Shown in pieces: positions 1 to 8,525 of a stretch of DNA of 64,000 bases. Location: contig CAMEFI010000014.1 in NCBI GenBank assembly GCA_945915475.1, positions 1-64,000 of the forward strand. Direction: 5' to 3'. The position numbers and the translations under genes were made by a program. The notes below the pieces were generated by a model. That model did no database searches. It was not told the DNA's origin and worked only from the letters and a program-made list of their open reading frames with translations. Position 1 is the first letter of the stretch. Each line of letters starts with the position of its first letter. The stretch is from an uncultured Clostridium sp. (GTDB lineage: Bacteria > Bacillota > Clostridia > Lachnospirales > Lachnospiraceae).

Positions 1-619
1 TTCTTAAATCACCTTTTCTGTGTGGTCCATCAAGAATCATCTGATCACCTGTGTATGCATGAATGGTTGACATGATACCTGACTGAATTGGAGCATAGTC
101 ATTCAAAGCCTTAGCCATTGGTGCAAGACAGTTTGTTGTACATGAAGCTGCTGAAATAATCTGATCATCAGCTGTTAATGTATCCTGGTTAACTGAGAAT
201 ACAATAGTCTTTAAATCATTACCTGCTGGAGCTGAAATAACAACTTTCTTAGCACCTGCATTGATATGAGCCATTGACTTATCCTTTGAGCAATAGAAAC
301 CTGTACACTCAAGAACTACGTCAACACCAATCTTACCCCAAGGAAGATTGTTTGCATCAGCCTCTTTGTAGATTGTAAGAGTCTTACCATCAACTGTAAT
401 AGTGTTAGCCTCATCATCAGCCTCAACTGTATGAAGATTCTCACCGATCTTGCCACAGTATCCACCCTGTGCTGTATCATACTTGAGAAGATCTGCAAGC
501 ATAGAAGGCTTTGTTAAATCATTGATAGCAACTACTTCATACCCTTCTGCTCCGAACATCTGTCTGAATGCAAGACGTCCAATACGTCCAAATCCATTGA
601 TTGCAACTTTTACTGCCAT
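1..619 (-). CDS. gap: Glyceraldehyde-3-phosphate dehydrogenase, N-terminal part (runs off left edge)
   Basis: Glycolytic NAD-dependent oxidative phosphorylation of glyceraldehyde 3-phosphate in the cytosol. The visible 206 codons begin [18 protein letters not shown], the Rossmann NAD-binding start of the family, and include the catalytic cysteine motif [15 protein letters not shown] near residue 150. About 130 C-terminal residues lie outside the window. The start at 619 is preceded by AGGAGG at about 627-632. A consensus-like promoter lies upstream on the same strand, so the gene is probably transcribed from its own strong promoter. Identification is secure. Confidence 0.97.
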   Translation of the reverse strand, partial: MAVKVAINGFGRIGRLAFRQMFGAEGYEVVAINDLTKPSMLADLLKYDTAQGGYCGKIGENLHTVEADDEANTITVDGKTLTIYKEADANNLPWGKIGVDVVLECTGFYCSKDKSMAHINAGAKKVVISAPAGNDLKTIVFSVNQDTLTADDQIISAASCTTNCLAPMAKALNDYAPIQSGIMSTIHAYTGDQMILDGPHRKGDLR

Positions 620-689
620 GAATAAATTCCTCCTAAAGTTTTGAATTATTAATTGTGGTCGCCTGTTTGTCCAGTTGACCCATGCACTT

Positions 690-718
690 ATAATACCTTT
701 TTTATAATAAAATTTCAA
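690..718 (-). promoter_or_regulatory. Sigma-A type promoter of gap
   Basis: On the minus strand TTGAAA (713-718) and TATTAT (690-695) are separated by exactly 17 bases, about 70 bases upstream of the gap start. Position and spacing fit a vegetative promoter. Read from sequence only. Confidence 0.65.
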
Positions 719-876
719 GTAGTAAATACTTTTTTATTACGAAATTTACCAAATCTGTTCATTATGTCAACAATCTCACCTGCTTCTCTTTTCGGATTCC
801 CTTATAGACGTGTCCATAATCCTATGATATGATAGCCTTATTAAATGAACAATTGATAGAAAGAAGGTACTTCATT

Positions 877-1695
877 ATGATAACCACAGATATGCATGTT
901 CATTCGCATTTTTCTTCTGATTCATCAGAATCCCCGGAAGCTATTATCAACACAGCAATTAATAAAGGGTTTTCTTATGTATATTTTACAGACCACCATG
1001 ATGAAGATTTTCCTGTTCATTCATCTGCCCCGGAGATGACTTTCCAACTGGATTTTGAAAATTATATCAAAGAATTACAGTATCTGAGAGAAAAATACAG
1101 AGGAACCATTGAAATCCGCTATGGCGTAGAACAGGGAATCTGCCCGGAAGTTGCTCCGAAGATCCAAGATCTGTCTAACCGTTATCCATTTGATTTTGTT
1201 ATTGGTTCCTCTCATTTAACCGGACTGCAAAATGGCGATCCATATTATCCGGATTATTATGCAGGCAAGACGAACATCGAGGCTTATCGGGAATATTTTA
1301 TGTCTGAAGTAGAAAATGTCCGATTGACGGACGGTTTTGATGTGTATGGTCATTTAGACTATGCGGTCCGCTACTGTCCGGATCCTTCTTTTGTTTATCA
1401 TTTTGATGATTATCGTGATATTTTCGAAGTTCTTCTAAAAGAACTGATAAAACGTGGCAAAGGAATTGAAATCAATACCGCAGGCATTACGAAAATCGGC
1501 TATCCACATCCCCACAAGGAAGCTCTTAAGCTATACAAAGAATTAGGTGGTGAGATTATTACAGTGGGAAGTGATGCACATATGAAAGAAAATATCGGAT
1601 ATGGTTTTGATGTTGCAGAAGATTTATTAAAGCAGACCGGATTCCGCTATTACACCGTATTTAAGAATCGCAAGCCGGAATTCATCCCCTTATAA
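877..1695 (+). CDS. PHP-domain phosphoesterase, HisJ (histidinol-phosphatase) family
   Basis: 272-residue PHP-superfamily protein. Metal-binding motifs are visible in order: DMHVHSHFSSDS at the N-terminus, TDHHDED, a GVEQGI segment with the conserved Glu, GSSHLT, DVYGHLDY, and GSDAHMKE near the C-terminus. The arrangement matches HisJ-type histidinol-phosphate phosphatases, which complete histidine biosynthesis, but many gut Firmicutes carry PHP paralogues of unknown substrate and no his genes are adjacent. The start at 877 is chosen because AGAAGG lies just upstream; an in-frame ATG at 829 has no ribosome site. It is followed after 33 bases by a same-strand gene. Confidence 0.85.
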   Translation: MITTDMHVHSHFSSDSSESPEAIINTAINKGFSYVYFTDHHDEDFPVHSSAPEMTFQLDFENYIKELQYLREKYRGTIEIRYGVEQGICPEVAPKIQDLSNRYPFDFVIGSSHLTGLQNGDPYYPDYYAGKTNIEAYREYFMSEVENVRLTDGFDVYGHLDYAVRYCPDPSFVYHFDDYRDIFEVLLKELIKRGKGIEINTAGITKIGYPHPHKEALKLYKELGGEIITVGSDAHMKENIGYGFDVAEDLLKQTGFRYYTVFKNRKPEFIPL

Positions 1696-1728
1696 TTACA
1701 GACTATTTATATATAAAGGAGACAATCT

Positions 1729-2457
1729 ATGAAGGAACAATTATACACCATTCCTGTTACCGATGCATTTGAGAGCAACTGTGAATGTCCTCTTTGCAAA
1801 ATGAAACAGGAATTAGAGAAAAATGCAATTGAATATACCCTTGGTCCAAGTTATATGGAAGATGACAACCGTGCCATGACAGACGAACAAGGATTTTGTG
1901 AGCAGCATATCCAGAAACTCTATTCTGAAAAGAATCGCTTAGGTCTTGCTCTTATCTTAAGCACACATATGGCAAAGGTGACAAAGGATTTGAAAAAGCA
2001 AACAGACTCCGGCTCTACCGGTAGTTCTTTCCTTAAGCGAAAAAATGATACTTCCGGCATCGGAACCTATGTTGCATCCCTACAGCGGAACTGCTTTATC
2101 TGCAACCGCATTAACAAAACATTTGACCGATATATAGATACTATTTTCCACCTTTATAAAAAGGATAGCACCTTTCCTGAAAAAATAATTACATCAAAAG
2201 GATTTTGTACATATCATTTTGCATTATTATATGATCGTGCACCAGAATTTCTATCCAAAGATACATTGTTGAAATTCCGCTCAGACCTGCAAACTGTATA
2301 TTTCACAAATATGGAACGCATGCAGGAAGATATTGAATGGTTTATCAACAAATTTGATTATCGCTATCAAAACGAGCCCTGGAAAAATGCAAAAGATGCT
2401 CTTCCGAGAAGCATCTTAAAATCGCACAGTACCATTACCCCTGACATCCAATTATAG
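1729..2457 (+). CDS. DUF6062 family protein with cysteine-pair motifs
   Basis: 242 residues, cytosolic, no signal or membrane segment. It has paired cysteine motifs: CECPLCKMK at residues 18-26, CEQH at about 62, a CFICNRI in the middle, and CTYHF later. The repeated CxxC plus CxxH layout suggests two metal (probably zinc) sites in two related halves. The protein resembles the DUF6062 family of Clostridia, whose function is unknown. It begins 33 bases after the PHP gene with an AAGGAG site, so the two are probably cotranscribed. Confidence 0.75.
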   Translation: MKEQLYTIPVTDAFESNCECPLCKMKQELEKNAIEYTLGPSYMEDDNRAMTDEQGFCEQHIQKLYSEKNRLGLALILSTHMAKVTKDLKKQTDSGSTGSSFLKRKNDTSGIGTYVASLQRNCFICNRINKTFDRYIDTIFHLYKKDSTFPEKIITSKGFCTYHFALLYDRAPEFLSKDTLLKFRSDLQTVYFTNMERMQEDIEWFINKFDYRYQNEPWKNAKDALPRSILKSHSTITPDIQL

Positions 2458-2529
2458 AAACAGAACTTTTCCCTAAAAATCAACGAAATACTAATGTGTG
2501 TAAAAACAAAAATCTTTCTTTCACGTAAA

Positions 2530-2583
2530 AAGCTGTCTCATTCAGAAAACAGATTCCCCTATTATCTGATAATGTGACAGCTT
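2530..2583. terminator. Bidirectional terminator between convergent genes
   Basis: AAGCTGTC (2530-2537) pairs with GACAGCTT (2576-2583); the loop contains a smaller TCAGA/TCTGA stem. T-rich flanks are present on both sides, and the hairpin lies between a plus-strand gene ending at 2457 and a minus-strand gene ending at 2586. Confidence 0.6.
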
Positions 2584-2585
2584 CT

Positions 2586-3209
2586 TTAAATTACATTTGC
2601 ATATTCTTCCTGTTTCGCAAACAAATTCTCTTCAAATTGTTTCGTTTCCCCTTGCAGAAAACTCCTGTATTCCGATAATCTGCCGCTATATATCATGTGA
2701 CGTTTCAACCGAATATGAAAGTCATATGGACGAATCAATCCATCTGACTTAGAAAATAAACGAACCCCACTTTTATAAAAAATATGAGAGACAAATTGCG
2801 AACAGAAAAAATGTTTGCCATCCGCCACACTTTTTCCAAACATCAGGCTTATGATTCCAGTATAGTTATATTGGTAGATATCCCTGTTCTTCTTAAAAAT
2901 TTCTATTTCATTTCTGACAATCTCATATTGTTCCTCCGTCACCGGCACCTCATACACACTGCAATACACATTTTTATCCATACCAAAAATACCAGTCTCG
3001 ATATTCTCCTCAATAAAACCACAATCAAAAGGATTATGTATATGCTTTCTTGCAAAACTATACAATTGATTCAATTCAATATCCAGCGCAATAGACGCAT
3101 GGGAATATGGCTCTCTTGTAAAGAATCGAATTAATCTTGCAGGTGTTGTATGTGTTCGGCTCAAAAGGACATAAATATATTTTGTCTGCTTTTTCGTCTT
3201 ATTTCTCAA
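2586..3209 (-). CDS. Permuted NlpC/P60-like (YiiX/C92-type) cysteine hydrolase, putative
   Basis: 207 residues. The motif YSHASIALD near residue 37 carries a histidine, and FFCSQFVSHIF near residue 135 carries a cysteine followed by Ser-Gln. The His-before-Cys order is that of circularly permuted NlpC/P60 hydrolases such as YiiX. No signal peptide is visible, so it probably acts in the cytosol on an amide or peptide substrate; the substrate is unknown. The TTG at 3209 is preferred because GAGG lies 9 bases before it; another TTG at 3215 is too close. It is convergent with the DUF6062 gene and 21 bases downstream of the DUF2225 gene. Confidence 0.6.
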   Translation of the reverse strand: MRNKTKKQTKYIYVLLSRTHTTPARLIRFFTREPYSHASIALDIELNQLYSFARKHIHNPFDCGFIEENIETGIFGMDKNVYCSVYEVPVTEEQYEIVRNEIEIFKKNRDIYQYNYTGIISLMFGKSVADGKHFFCSQFVSHIFYKSGVRLFSKSDGLIRPYDFHIRLKRHMIYSGRLSEYRSFLQGETKQFEENLFAKQEEYANVI

Positions 3210-3230
3210 ATACAATACACCTCATTAACT

Positions 3231-4073
3231 TTACCCGTTTTTCACCTTTTCACGAATCCGTTCTTTCAAATCAATTGCTTTGTTCTTAAGCCTCGGAGAC
3301 ACTGCAGTGTTCCCTATTACATTTGAAAGCATCTGCAAAGATTCTCTATATTTCTCCAGTTCAAATGCAAGCTCTGCAATCAAATAACTGACAGTCATTT
3401 CATCCATACCGCTCATGGGAAAATTCTCTGACGAAAATGCCATCTTATATCCTTCATATGCATTCTCAATACACTCTAATTCTTCAGCCCGAAGTTTCTC
3501 ACACTCTTCCGGTGTCATTTTCGGACCTTCGTTCTCCTCTTTACCACGCAATACCCATCCTAATTTCAGGCAGGTATAGGCCTTACGGCTATTCTTCACA
3601 CCACCAACCACATCACACAGCAAAACCATCTTATAATGCATGATTGCCTCGTCATAGCTATAGCATTTCATGCTTAAGTGCAATCCTTTAAACTGTGATT
3701 GTACTTCTGCCCGCAGCTTTTTCCCCTGCAATGGCATCACGCGATTAAAATAGCGGGAAAGCGCTGCATACCCACAATGTGGACAGACAATTGCGTCATA
3801 CTTAAGCGGATCGATATCTTTGTATAGCGGCCGTAAATCATCATCCTGTCCTATCGTGCGAATCTTCCCTGCGCGCACAGCAAGGCTTTTGAATTCTTTG
3901 TCACATACCGGACACTTATAGGTTTTCGGGAAAAGACAATCCTCTTCCCGAATTTTAGTCTCTTGTTGAGCTGTCTCTTTCTGCTCAAGCTTTTCCTTCT
4001 CTGAATCATCTGAGTATATTTTAAGATCCGAATTCTGAAAGCCAAAAGCCTCCAATCCTGAAAATAATCCCAT
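3231..4073 (-). CDS. DUF2225 family protein
   Basis: 280 residues. Residues 45-110 contain CPVCDKEF and CPHCGYAA, two CxxC knuckles that probably bind one zinc ion, typical of DUF2225. The remaining two thirds are alpha-helical and resemble TPR-type repeats. Function is unknown in this family. The gene starts 11 bases after glnS with AGGAGG, so it is likely in the glnS transcript. Soluble cytosolic protein. Confidence 0.8.
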   Translation of the reverse strand: MGLFSGLEAFGFQNSDLKIYSDDSEKEKLEQKETAQQETKIREEDCLFPKTYKCPVCDKEFKSLAVRAGKIRTIGQDDDLRPLYKDIDPLKYDAIVCPHCGYAALSRYFNRVMPLQGKKLRAEVQSQFKGLHLSMKCYSYDEAIMHYKMVLLCDVVGGVKNSRKAYTCLKLGWVLRGKEENEGPKMTPEECEKLRAEELECIENAYEGYKMAFSSENFPMSGMDEMTVSYLIAELAFELEKYRESLQMLSNVIGNTAVSPRLKNKAIDLKERIREKVKNG

Positions 4074-4083
4074 CTTTCTCCTC

Positions 4084-5742
4084 CTATTTTGGACGATACG
4101 AACTCTTTAATGATACGATACGGTTAAAGACCGGTCTTTCCTCTGTGGAATCCTTGGAATCCGTACAAAAGTATCCATGTCGCAGGAATTGGAAACGCTC
4201 ACCTGGTTTCACACCCTTAAATGCAGCTTCTAGCTTACAATTTGTCAACTCTATTAGGGAATTCGGATTCAAATTCGAATAATCATCCTTTAATACTTCA
4301 TCGCCTTCCTGAATCAAATTCTCATATAACCGAACTGTTGCGTCCACTGCCGTCTTTGCATCTACCCAATGAATCGTACCCTTCACCTTACGTCCGTTAA
4401 ATCCGGAACCGGATCGCGTCTCCGGATCATATGTGCAGTGGACTTCAACCACATTGCCATTCTCATCCTTCACAAAATCCGTACATTTTACAAAATATGC
4501 ATTCTTAAGACGAACTTCATTGCCTGGGAACAAACGGAAATATTTCTTCGGCGGTTCTTCCATGAAATCCTCCCGCTCGATATATAATTCTTTGCTGAAG
4601 GATACCTGACGTACCCCTAGTTCTTCGTTCTCCTGATTATTCTCTACTTCCAACAATTCTGTCTTATCTTCCGGATAATTATCAATCACTAATTTGATTG
4701 GATCAATGACTGCCATCATACGATTCGCTTTCATACGCAAATCTTCCCGGATACAGTACTCTAACATTGCCATATCTGATACAGAATTTGCTTTGGAAAT
4801 ACCGGAAAGTTCAATAAACATACGAATTGCTTCCGGTGTCACACCTTTTCTTCGAAGTGCACTGATGGAAACCAGTCTCGGATCATCCCAACCATCTACA
4901 GCACCATCTTCTACCAATTTCTTAATATAACGCTTACCCGTAATTACGTTCTGCAAATACAACTTCGCAAACTCAATCTGTTTCGGCGGCTCTTCGAATT
5001 CCAACTCTCTTACAACCCAATCATATAATGGCCTATGATCTTCAAACTCCAAGGTACACAGAGAATGTGTTACACCTTCTACTGCATCCTCGATTGGATG
5101 TGCGAAATCATACATCGGATAGATACACCATTTATCCCCTGTGTTATGATGTGTCATTCTTGCAATTCGATAAATAACAGGATCTCTCATGTTAATGTTA
5201 GGAGATGCCATGTCAATCTTTGCACGCAACACCTTTGAACCATCCGGGAATTCCCCATTCTTCATCCGTTCAAACAAATCAAGGTTCTCTTCAACACTAC
5301 GATTGCGGTATGGACTTTCTTTTCCCGGTTCCTTCAAAGTTCCCCGGTATTCCCGAATCTCATCAGCAGAAAGATCACAGACAAATGCCTTTCCTTTTTT
5401 GATCAGCTTTATGGCACCTTCATACATCGCATCAAAATAATCGGATGCATAATATACGCGATCACCGAAATCTGCACCAAGCCATTTCACATCTTCTAAA
5501 ATAGACTCAACAAACTCACTCTTTTCCTTTGTTGGGTTCGTATCATCAAAACGAAGATTAAAAGTTCCGTTATATTTTTTGGCAATCTCTGAATTCAGAA
5601 TGATAGACTTTGCATGTCCAATATGCAAATAGCCATTGGGTTCCGGTGGAAAACGGGTAACAATCTTCTTATAGGTTCCCTCTTCCAAATCCTTATCAAT
5701 AATCTGCTCAATAAAATTCTTAGATACTACTTCGCCTTCCAT
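4084..5742 (-). CDS. glnS: Glutamine--tRNA ligase
   Basis: 552-residue class I aminoacyl-tRNA synthetase charging tRNA-Gln with glutamine. [18 protein letters not shown] near residue 32 holds the HIGH signature and the family's PEPNG motif. The C-terminal half is the two beta-barrel anticodon-binding part of GlnRS. The second signature corresponds to [13 protein letters not shown] instead of the textbook MSKRK form. Length is normal for GlnRS. RBS AAAGGAG precedes the ATG at 5742. Many Firmicutes use GatCAB only, so a dedicated GlnRS is informative but known in Lachnospiraceae. Confidence 0.95.
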   Translation of the reverse strand: MEGEVVSKNFIEQIIDKDLEEGTYKKIVTRFPPEPNGYLHIGHAKSIILNSEIAKKYNGTFNLRFDDTNPTKEKSEFVESILEDVKWLGADFGDRVYYASDYFDAMYEGAIKLIKKGKAFVCDLSADEIREYRGTLKEPGKESPYRNRSVEENLDLFERMKNGEFPDGSKVLRAKIDMASPNINMRDPVIYRIARMTHHNTGDKWCIYPMYDFAHPIEDAVEGVTHSLCTLEFEDHRPLYDWVVRELEFEEPPKQIEFAKLYLQNVITGKRYIKKLVEDGAVDGWDDPRLVSISALRRKGVTPEAIRMFIELSGISKANSVSDMAMLEYCIREDLRMKANRMMAVIDPIKLVIDNYPEDKTELLEVENNQENEELGVRQVSFSKELYIEREDFMEEPPKKYFRLFPGNEVRLKNAYFVKCTDFVKDENGNVVEVHCTYDPETRSGSGFNGRKVKGTIHWVDAKTAVDATVRLYENLIQEGDEVLKDDYSNLNPNSLIELTNCKLEAAFKGVKPGERFQFLRHGYFCTDSKDSTEERPVFNRIVSLKSSYRPK

Positions 5743-5850
5743 TCCGCTACTCCTTTTCCGTCAAAATATTCCATAATTGATAATACTTTATCACATTTAA
5801 CATATCTCGTCAACGAAACAAAGTGCGAATACCATGTTACAGTTCATCCA

Positions 5851-6675
5851 TTATTCGGCAATCATTTTGAATGCCAGCGTCTTTTCTAAAATAAAAGGAG
5901 CATCCTGTATGAAAAATACTCTTCCATCCCGGTCAGCGGCAATTGTTTTCACAATTTCCCCCTCATAGGGATCAATGATATTAGCCATCGGCTGTCCTTT
6001 TTTAACCCTTTCACCCACTGTCACCAAGGATTCAAATAATCCTGCCTTTGGTGTCTTGATGTTAAAGATATCGTTTTCCTCAACAATCACCGACTCCTCC
6101 GTTTTTGTAGGGGTATATTCAATTATCCCCTGTCGTCCAAGGAAAGTAAGAACCGATTCAATGGTAGTCTTTGCAGCCTCCATATTTACTTTTTCTGTAT
6201 CTACCGCATATACAGAAAAGGCATTTGTATCCCATATCTGCCAGTTATAATTCAAGGTAGTGGTATCAAATGGTCTCGGATCTCTCACCGCAACATAGGG
6301 AAGAGAAAAATCTTTTGCCATCTCCACATTTTCCAATCCGGTCTTCATCATTCGTACATGGGGAATAAAATCACCGGATATATAAAAACTTGCAAATTGA
6401 ATACCAATACCATAATCTTTTATCTTTTCAAAAGCACCAGCAGCAATCCTCTGTGTTGTTTCTCCCAGATTATACCCCGGAAACATTCTGTTAATATCCG
6501 TATTATCCTGCGTCCAGAAACGTTTTCCAATATTCATGGAAAAGGGATTTAACGATGGCACTACTAATATCTCTTTTCCCTTGACAATTTGATGTTTTTT
6601 TTCAATTTCCTTTAACCGCTTAACAAGCTGACCTGCAATATACACTTCCCTCTTTCGGACTTCCCAGTCCTGCAA
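5851..6675 (-). pseudogene. M14-family succinylglutamate desuccinylase/aspartoacylase-like gene, 5' truncated
   Basis: The readable product aligns in my memory with Lachnospiraceae M14 desuccinylase-like proteins from about residue 35 onward (SMNIGKRFW, DNTDINRMFPG, ASFYISGDFIPHVRMMK, TTTLNYNWQIWDT, and a C-terminal biotinyl/lipoyl-like barrel with GERVKKGQPMANI). The first about 35 residues, where this family has the zinc-binding G-x-(H/R)-G-(N/D)-E segment, are absent. The frame is closed by TAA at 6682-6684, and only a TTG without a ribosome site is available. Upstream sequence instead belongs to the start of an unrelated DNA-binding protein in another frame. I read this as a gene decapitated by a deletion. 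Confidence 0.7.
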
Positions 6676-6712
6676 GCTCTGTTATAGACATCAATTCTTT
6701 TGGATAATTCAT
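6620..6712 (-). pseudogene. Remnant of a phage/ICE-type DNA-binding protein (first about 17 residues)
   Basis: ATG at 6712 follows AGGGAGTGATGAT and encodes MNYPKELMSITELAGLG, the typical opening of small excisionase-like HTH proteins in Lachnospiraceae mobile elements. After residue 17 the frame enters sequence that in another frame codes for the M14-family gene, and it stops at residue 30. The junction of an element gene with a chromosomal gene marks a deletion end point at about 6660. Confidence 0.5.
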
Positions 6713-6716
6713 ATCA

Positions 6717-6935
6717 TCACTCCCTTTGCAATTCTCTTTTCTTATTACATATGTTCACTATGCTAAACACAAAATCTTCCGGTAACGTTGACTCTCTCAC
6801 AATCCTCATCGTTTCCTGGTACTGTTTCTCGTCCAGTCTTGCAATCATACGAACTAGAAAAACGAATAAAATCTTAATCGTCAGTCTCTTCCCTGTATCC
6901 ACACACTCACCCTTCCTATCTTGAAAAAACTCCAT
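6717..6935 (-). CDS. Small phage/ICE-type protein, unknown function
   Basis: 72 residues, basic N-terminus, then LTIKILFVFLVRMIARLDEKQYQ and a polar helix. The spacing to the HTH remnant (4 bases) and coding appearance suggest these two genes were an element operon. Ribosome site before 6935 is weak, so the start may be internal (M30). No domain recognised. Could be a decayed gene. Confidence 0.45.
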   Translation of the reverse strand: MEFFQDRKGECVDTGKRLTIKILFVFLVRMIARLDEKQYQETMRIVRESTLPEDFVFSIVNICNKKRELQRE

Positions 6936-7000
6936 TCCATTTCTATAATTTACTTACAGGCATCTGCCAATGCCGAGGACATATAAAAGGAGAACATGAC

Positions 7001-7186
7001 ATGTATAATGATATTTCTATTGAGCAACGTGCTCATGATTTAGCTGTTCAAGCAGTTATTTTGAATTATCAGCTTAAAGGCAAAACAATTAATTCTAATA
7101 ATGCACTTGATTTTGTGTGCGAATATCGAAGCCTTTTATCTTCCTTCCTTGGACCTGTCAAAGAAGGATTGAGCGATTTAAGATAA
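7001..7186 (+). CDS. Small hypothetical protein
   Basis: 61 residues, MYNDISIEQRAHDLAVQAV at the N-terminus, soluble and helical. A good AAAGGAG site precedes the ATG by 9 bases. Its last bases overlap the convergent gene at 7178. Not recognised; similar tiny genes occur in phage lysogeny regions. Confidence 0.55.
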   Translation: MYNDISIEQRAHDLAVQAVILNYQLKGKTINSNNALDFVCEYRSLLSSFLGPVKEGLSDLR

Positions 7187-7390
7187 TTTTGTTTTCTTTG
7201 ATATTTCCTCAATTTTATTATTTATATAATTTGGAAAAATTTCTTGAATCATCTTAAGCTCAAAAATTGTCAGTCCTTCTTTGATGCACATGTCTAAGAA
7301 GGACTTTGACATTTTTCTCGCTTTTTTTCTTGCTTTTTCATACTCCTCATGATTTATTTTTGCTATTTTTTCAAATTCAGGGTTAACCAT
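7178..7390 (-). CDS. Small charged hypothetical protein
   Basis: 70 residues, Lys/Glu rich, predicted helical (EYEKARKKARKMSKSF then a hydrophobic helix TIFELKMIQEIFPNY). AAAGGAGG lies upstream of the ATG at 7390. It follows the 50-residue gene at 7411 with a 20-base gap, so both are probably read from the promoter controlled by the operators at 7585-7653. No family recognised. Confidence 0.55.
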   Translation of the reverse strand: MVNPEFEKIAKINHEEYEKARKKARKMSKSFLDMCIKEGLTIFELKMIQEIFPNYINNKIEEISKKTKLS

Positions 7391-7410
7391 CCTATCCCGC
7401 TGCCTCCTTT

Positions 7411-7563
7411 CTATCCCGCTGCCTTCTGGCTTTTCAATTCCTGAACGTCCACCAATGCGGAAAGATATCCTTTCGCAACCTTCACTTCATCTTCCTGAAG
7501 CTGTCCGATCAGTTCAATGATCTCGCTTGCCTCTTTCTTATCTGCTTTCTCTTTCGCTTCCAC
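7411..7563 (-). CDS. 50-residue hypothetical protein, first gene of the leftward operon
   Basis: GTG start at 7563 with AAGGAGTGAGACA just before it; product MEAKEKADKKEASEIIELIG... to QELKSQKAAG. It is a short amphipathic helix protein. It sits where a cro-like or anti-repressor gene is normally found, opposite the repressor, but shows no HTH. Same-strand neighbour at 7178-7390. Function unknown. Confidence 0.5.
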   Translation of the reverse strand: MEAKEKADKKEASEIIELIGQLQEDEVKVAKGYLSALVDVQELKSQKAAG

Positions 7564-7584
7564 TGTCTCACTCCTTTCTTAGAA

Positions 7585-7653
7585 TGTCTTTGTATGACAT
7601 ATTACATGTCGTTACAAGACATCTGTCAACCCTTATTTTGTCATTCTATGACA
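7585..7653. promoter_or_regulatory. Three repressor operators (TGTC-N7-GACA dyads)
   Basis: Three 15-bp dyads lie in the divergent intergenic region: TGTCTTTGTATGACA (7585-7599), TGTCGTTACAAGACA (7607-7621) and TGTCATTCTATGACA (7639-7653). Centre-to-centre distances are 22 and 32 bases. The third has a perfect 6-base arm. They resemble the tripartite operator of temperate phages and probably bind the HTH repressor encoded at 7726. Confidence 0.75.
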
Positions 7654-7661
7654 TTTTATTC

Positions 7662-7690
7662 TTGACTAGCATTATTACAGGTGTTATACT
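7662..7690 (+). promoter_or_regulatory. Promoter of the repressor gene
   Basis: TTGACT (7662-7667), 17-base spacer, TATACT (7685-7690). It starts 8 bases after the third operator, so repressor bound there would touch its own promoter. This promoter also argues that the repressor starts at 7726 and not further upstream. Confidence 0.7.
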
Positions 7691-7725
7691 TCGATTACAA
7701 ACATAATAGAGATGGGGTGATTTTT

Positions 7726-8097
7726 ATGAACGAACGTTTAAAAGAATTGCGAAAAGAGCATTTGCATTTAACATTAGAAAAATTTGGAGAACCTCTTGGT
7801 GTTAAGCATAATACACTTAGCCAACTGGAAAATGGAAAAAACAATCTAACCGACCAAATGATTCTTTCTATATGCCGGACCTATAATGTGAACGAAGAAT
7901 GGCTTCGAAATGGTAACGGTCCTATCTTCCAGGAGTTACCTGATGACGACGAATATGGTGCTGCTATTGCAGAGCTGTCGGATGATCCGGTTATTAAATC
8001 AATGATGATTGAGTATTCAAAGCTTGATAAATCCCTTCGCTCAGCATTTCGCGATTTTCTGATACGTTCCGTAGAACGTTCAAAGGAGCAGGAGTGA
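7726..8097 (+). CDS. XRE-family phage-type repressor
   Basis: 123 residues. Residues 1-60 form a Cro/C1-type HTH domain (LKELRKEHLHLTLEKFGEPL, then LSQLENGKNN as recognition region, then NVNEEWLRNGNGP). The C-terminus is short and helical without a visible LexA-type autocleavage Ala-Gly or Ser-Lys dyad, so induction would need another signal. ATG at 7726 follows GATGGGGTGA. The neighbouring TGTC dyads are the presumed targets. It is probably the master switch of the remnant element. Confidence 0.85.
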   Translation: MNERLKELRKEHLHLTLEKFGEPLGVKHNTLSQLENGKNNLTDQMILSICRTYNVNEEWLRNGNGPIFQELPDDDEYGAAIAELSDDPVIKSMMIEYSKLDKSLRSAFRDFLIRSVERSKEQE

Positions 8098-8112
8098 TCT
8101 ATTCCTGCTCCT
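8084..8112 (+). terminator. Terminator of the repressor gene
   Basis: GGAGCAGGA pairs with TCCTGCTCC, followed by TTTTT. The left arm overlaps the stop codon region of the repressor. Because the gene at 8118 ends just beyond it, the hairpin may serve both strands. Confidence 0.8.
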
Positions 8113-8117
8113 TTTTG

Positions 8118-8240
8118 CTATTTCATTACATATTTCCGCACAATTGTCCATATGAAGTGCAACTTCTCATTGTCTTCTAACATTTCAATCATTCTATGTA
8201 ATTGTGCTTTGTACCAGTTATTATCCTTTTGTACCTTCAT
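8118..8240 (-). CDS. 40-residue conserved-looking small protein
   Basis: GGAGGAAATTGC precedes ATG at 8240. Product starts MKVQKDNNWYKAQLHRMIEM and ends IVRKYVMK. The aromatic and basic composition recalls small proteins found next to repressors in Lachnospiraceae prophages, from memory and unverified. It is convergent with the repressor and shares its terminator. Confidence 0.5.
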   Translation of the reverse strand: MKVQKDNNWYKAQLHRMIEMLEDNEKLHFIWTIVRKYVMK

Positions 8241-8525
8241 GCAATTTCCTCCTCCCCTGATGTATTCCAATAGCTTCACTATCGCCGCCCATATTTCATT
8301 ATTCTACCTTTTCTCGGAAATGATTTCCGTTTCATAATAAGTAATAGCTATTGGTGCTTTAAAATGGTATTTTTTCTGTAAATTGTTGTTTTACATACAC
8401 TTACATACATATATGCAAAAATTTTTATAAAAATATATCAATTAATTCATTCCTACTTTTTACATAATATTGATTTTTCTATAATGCTAGTTTATAATCA
8501 GTAAAAAATACATAGGAGGTATGGT

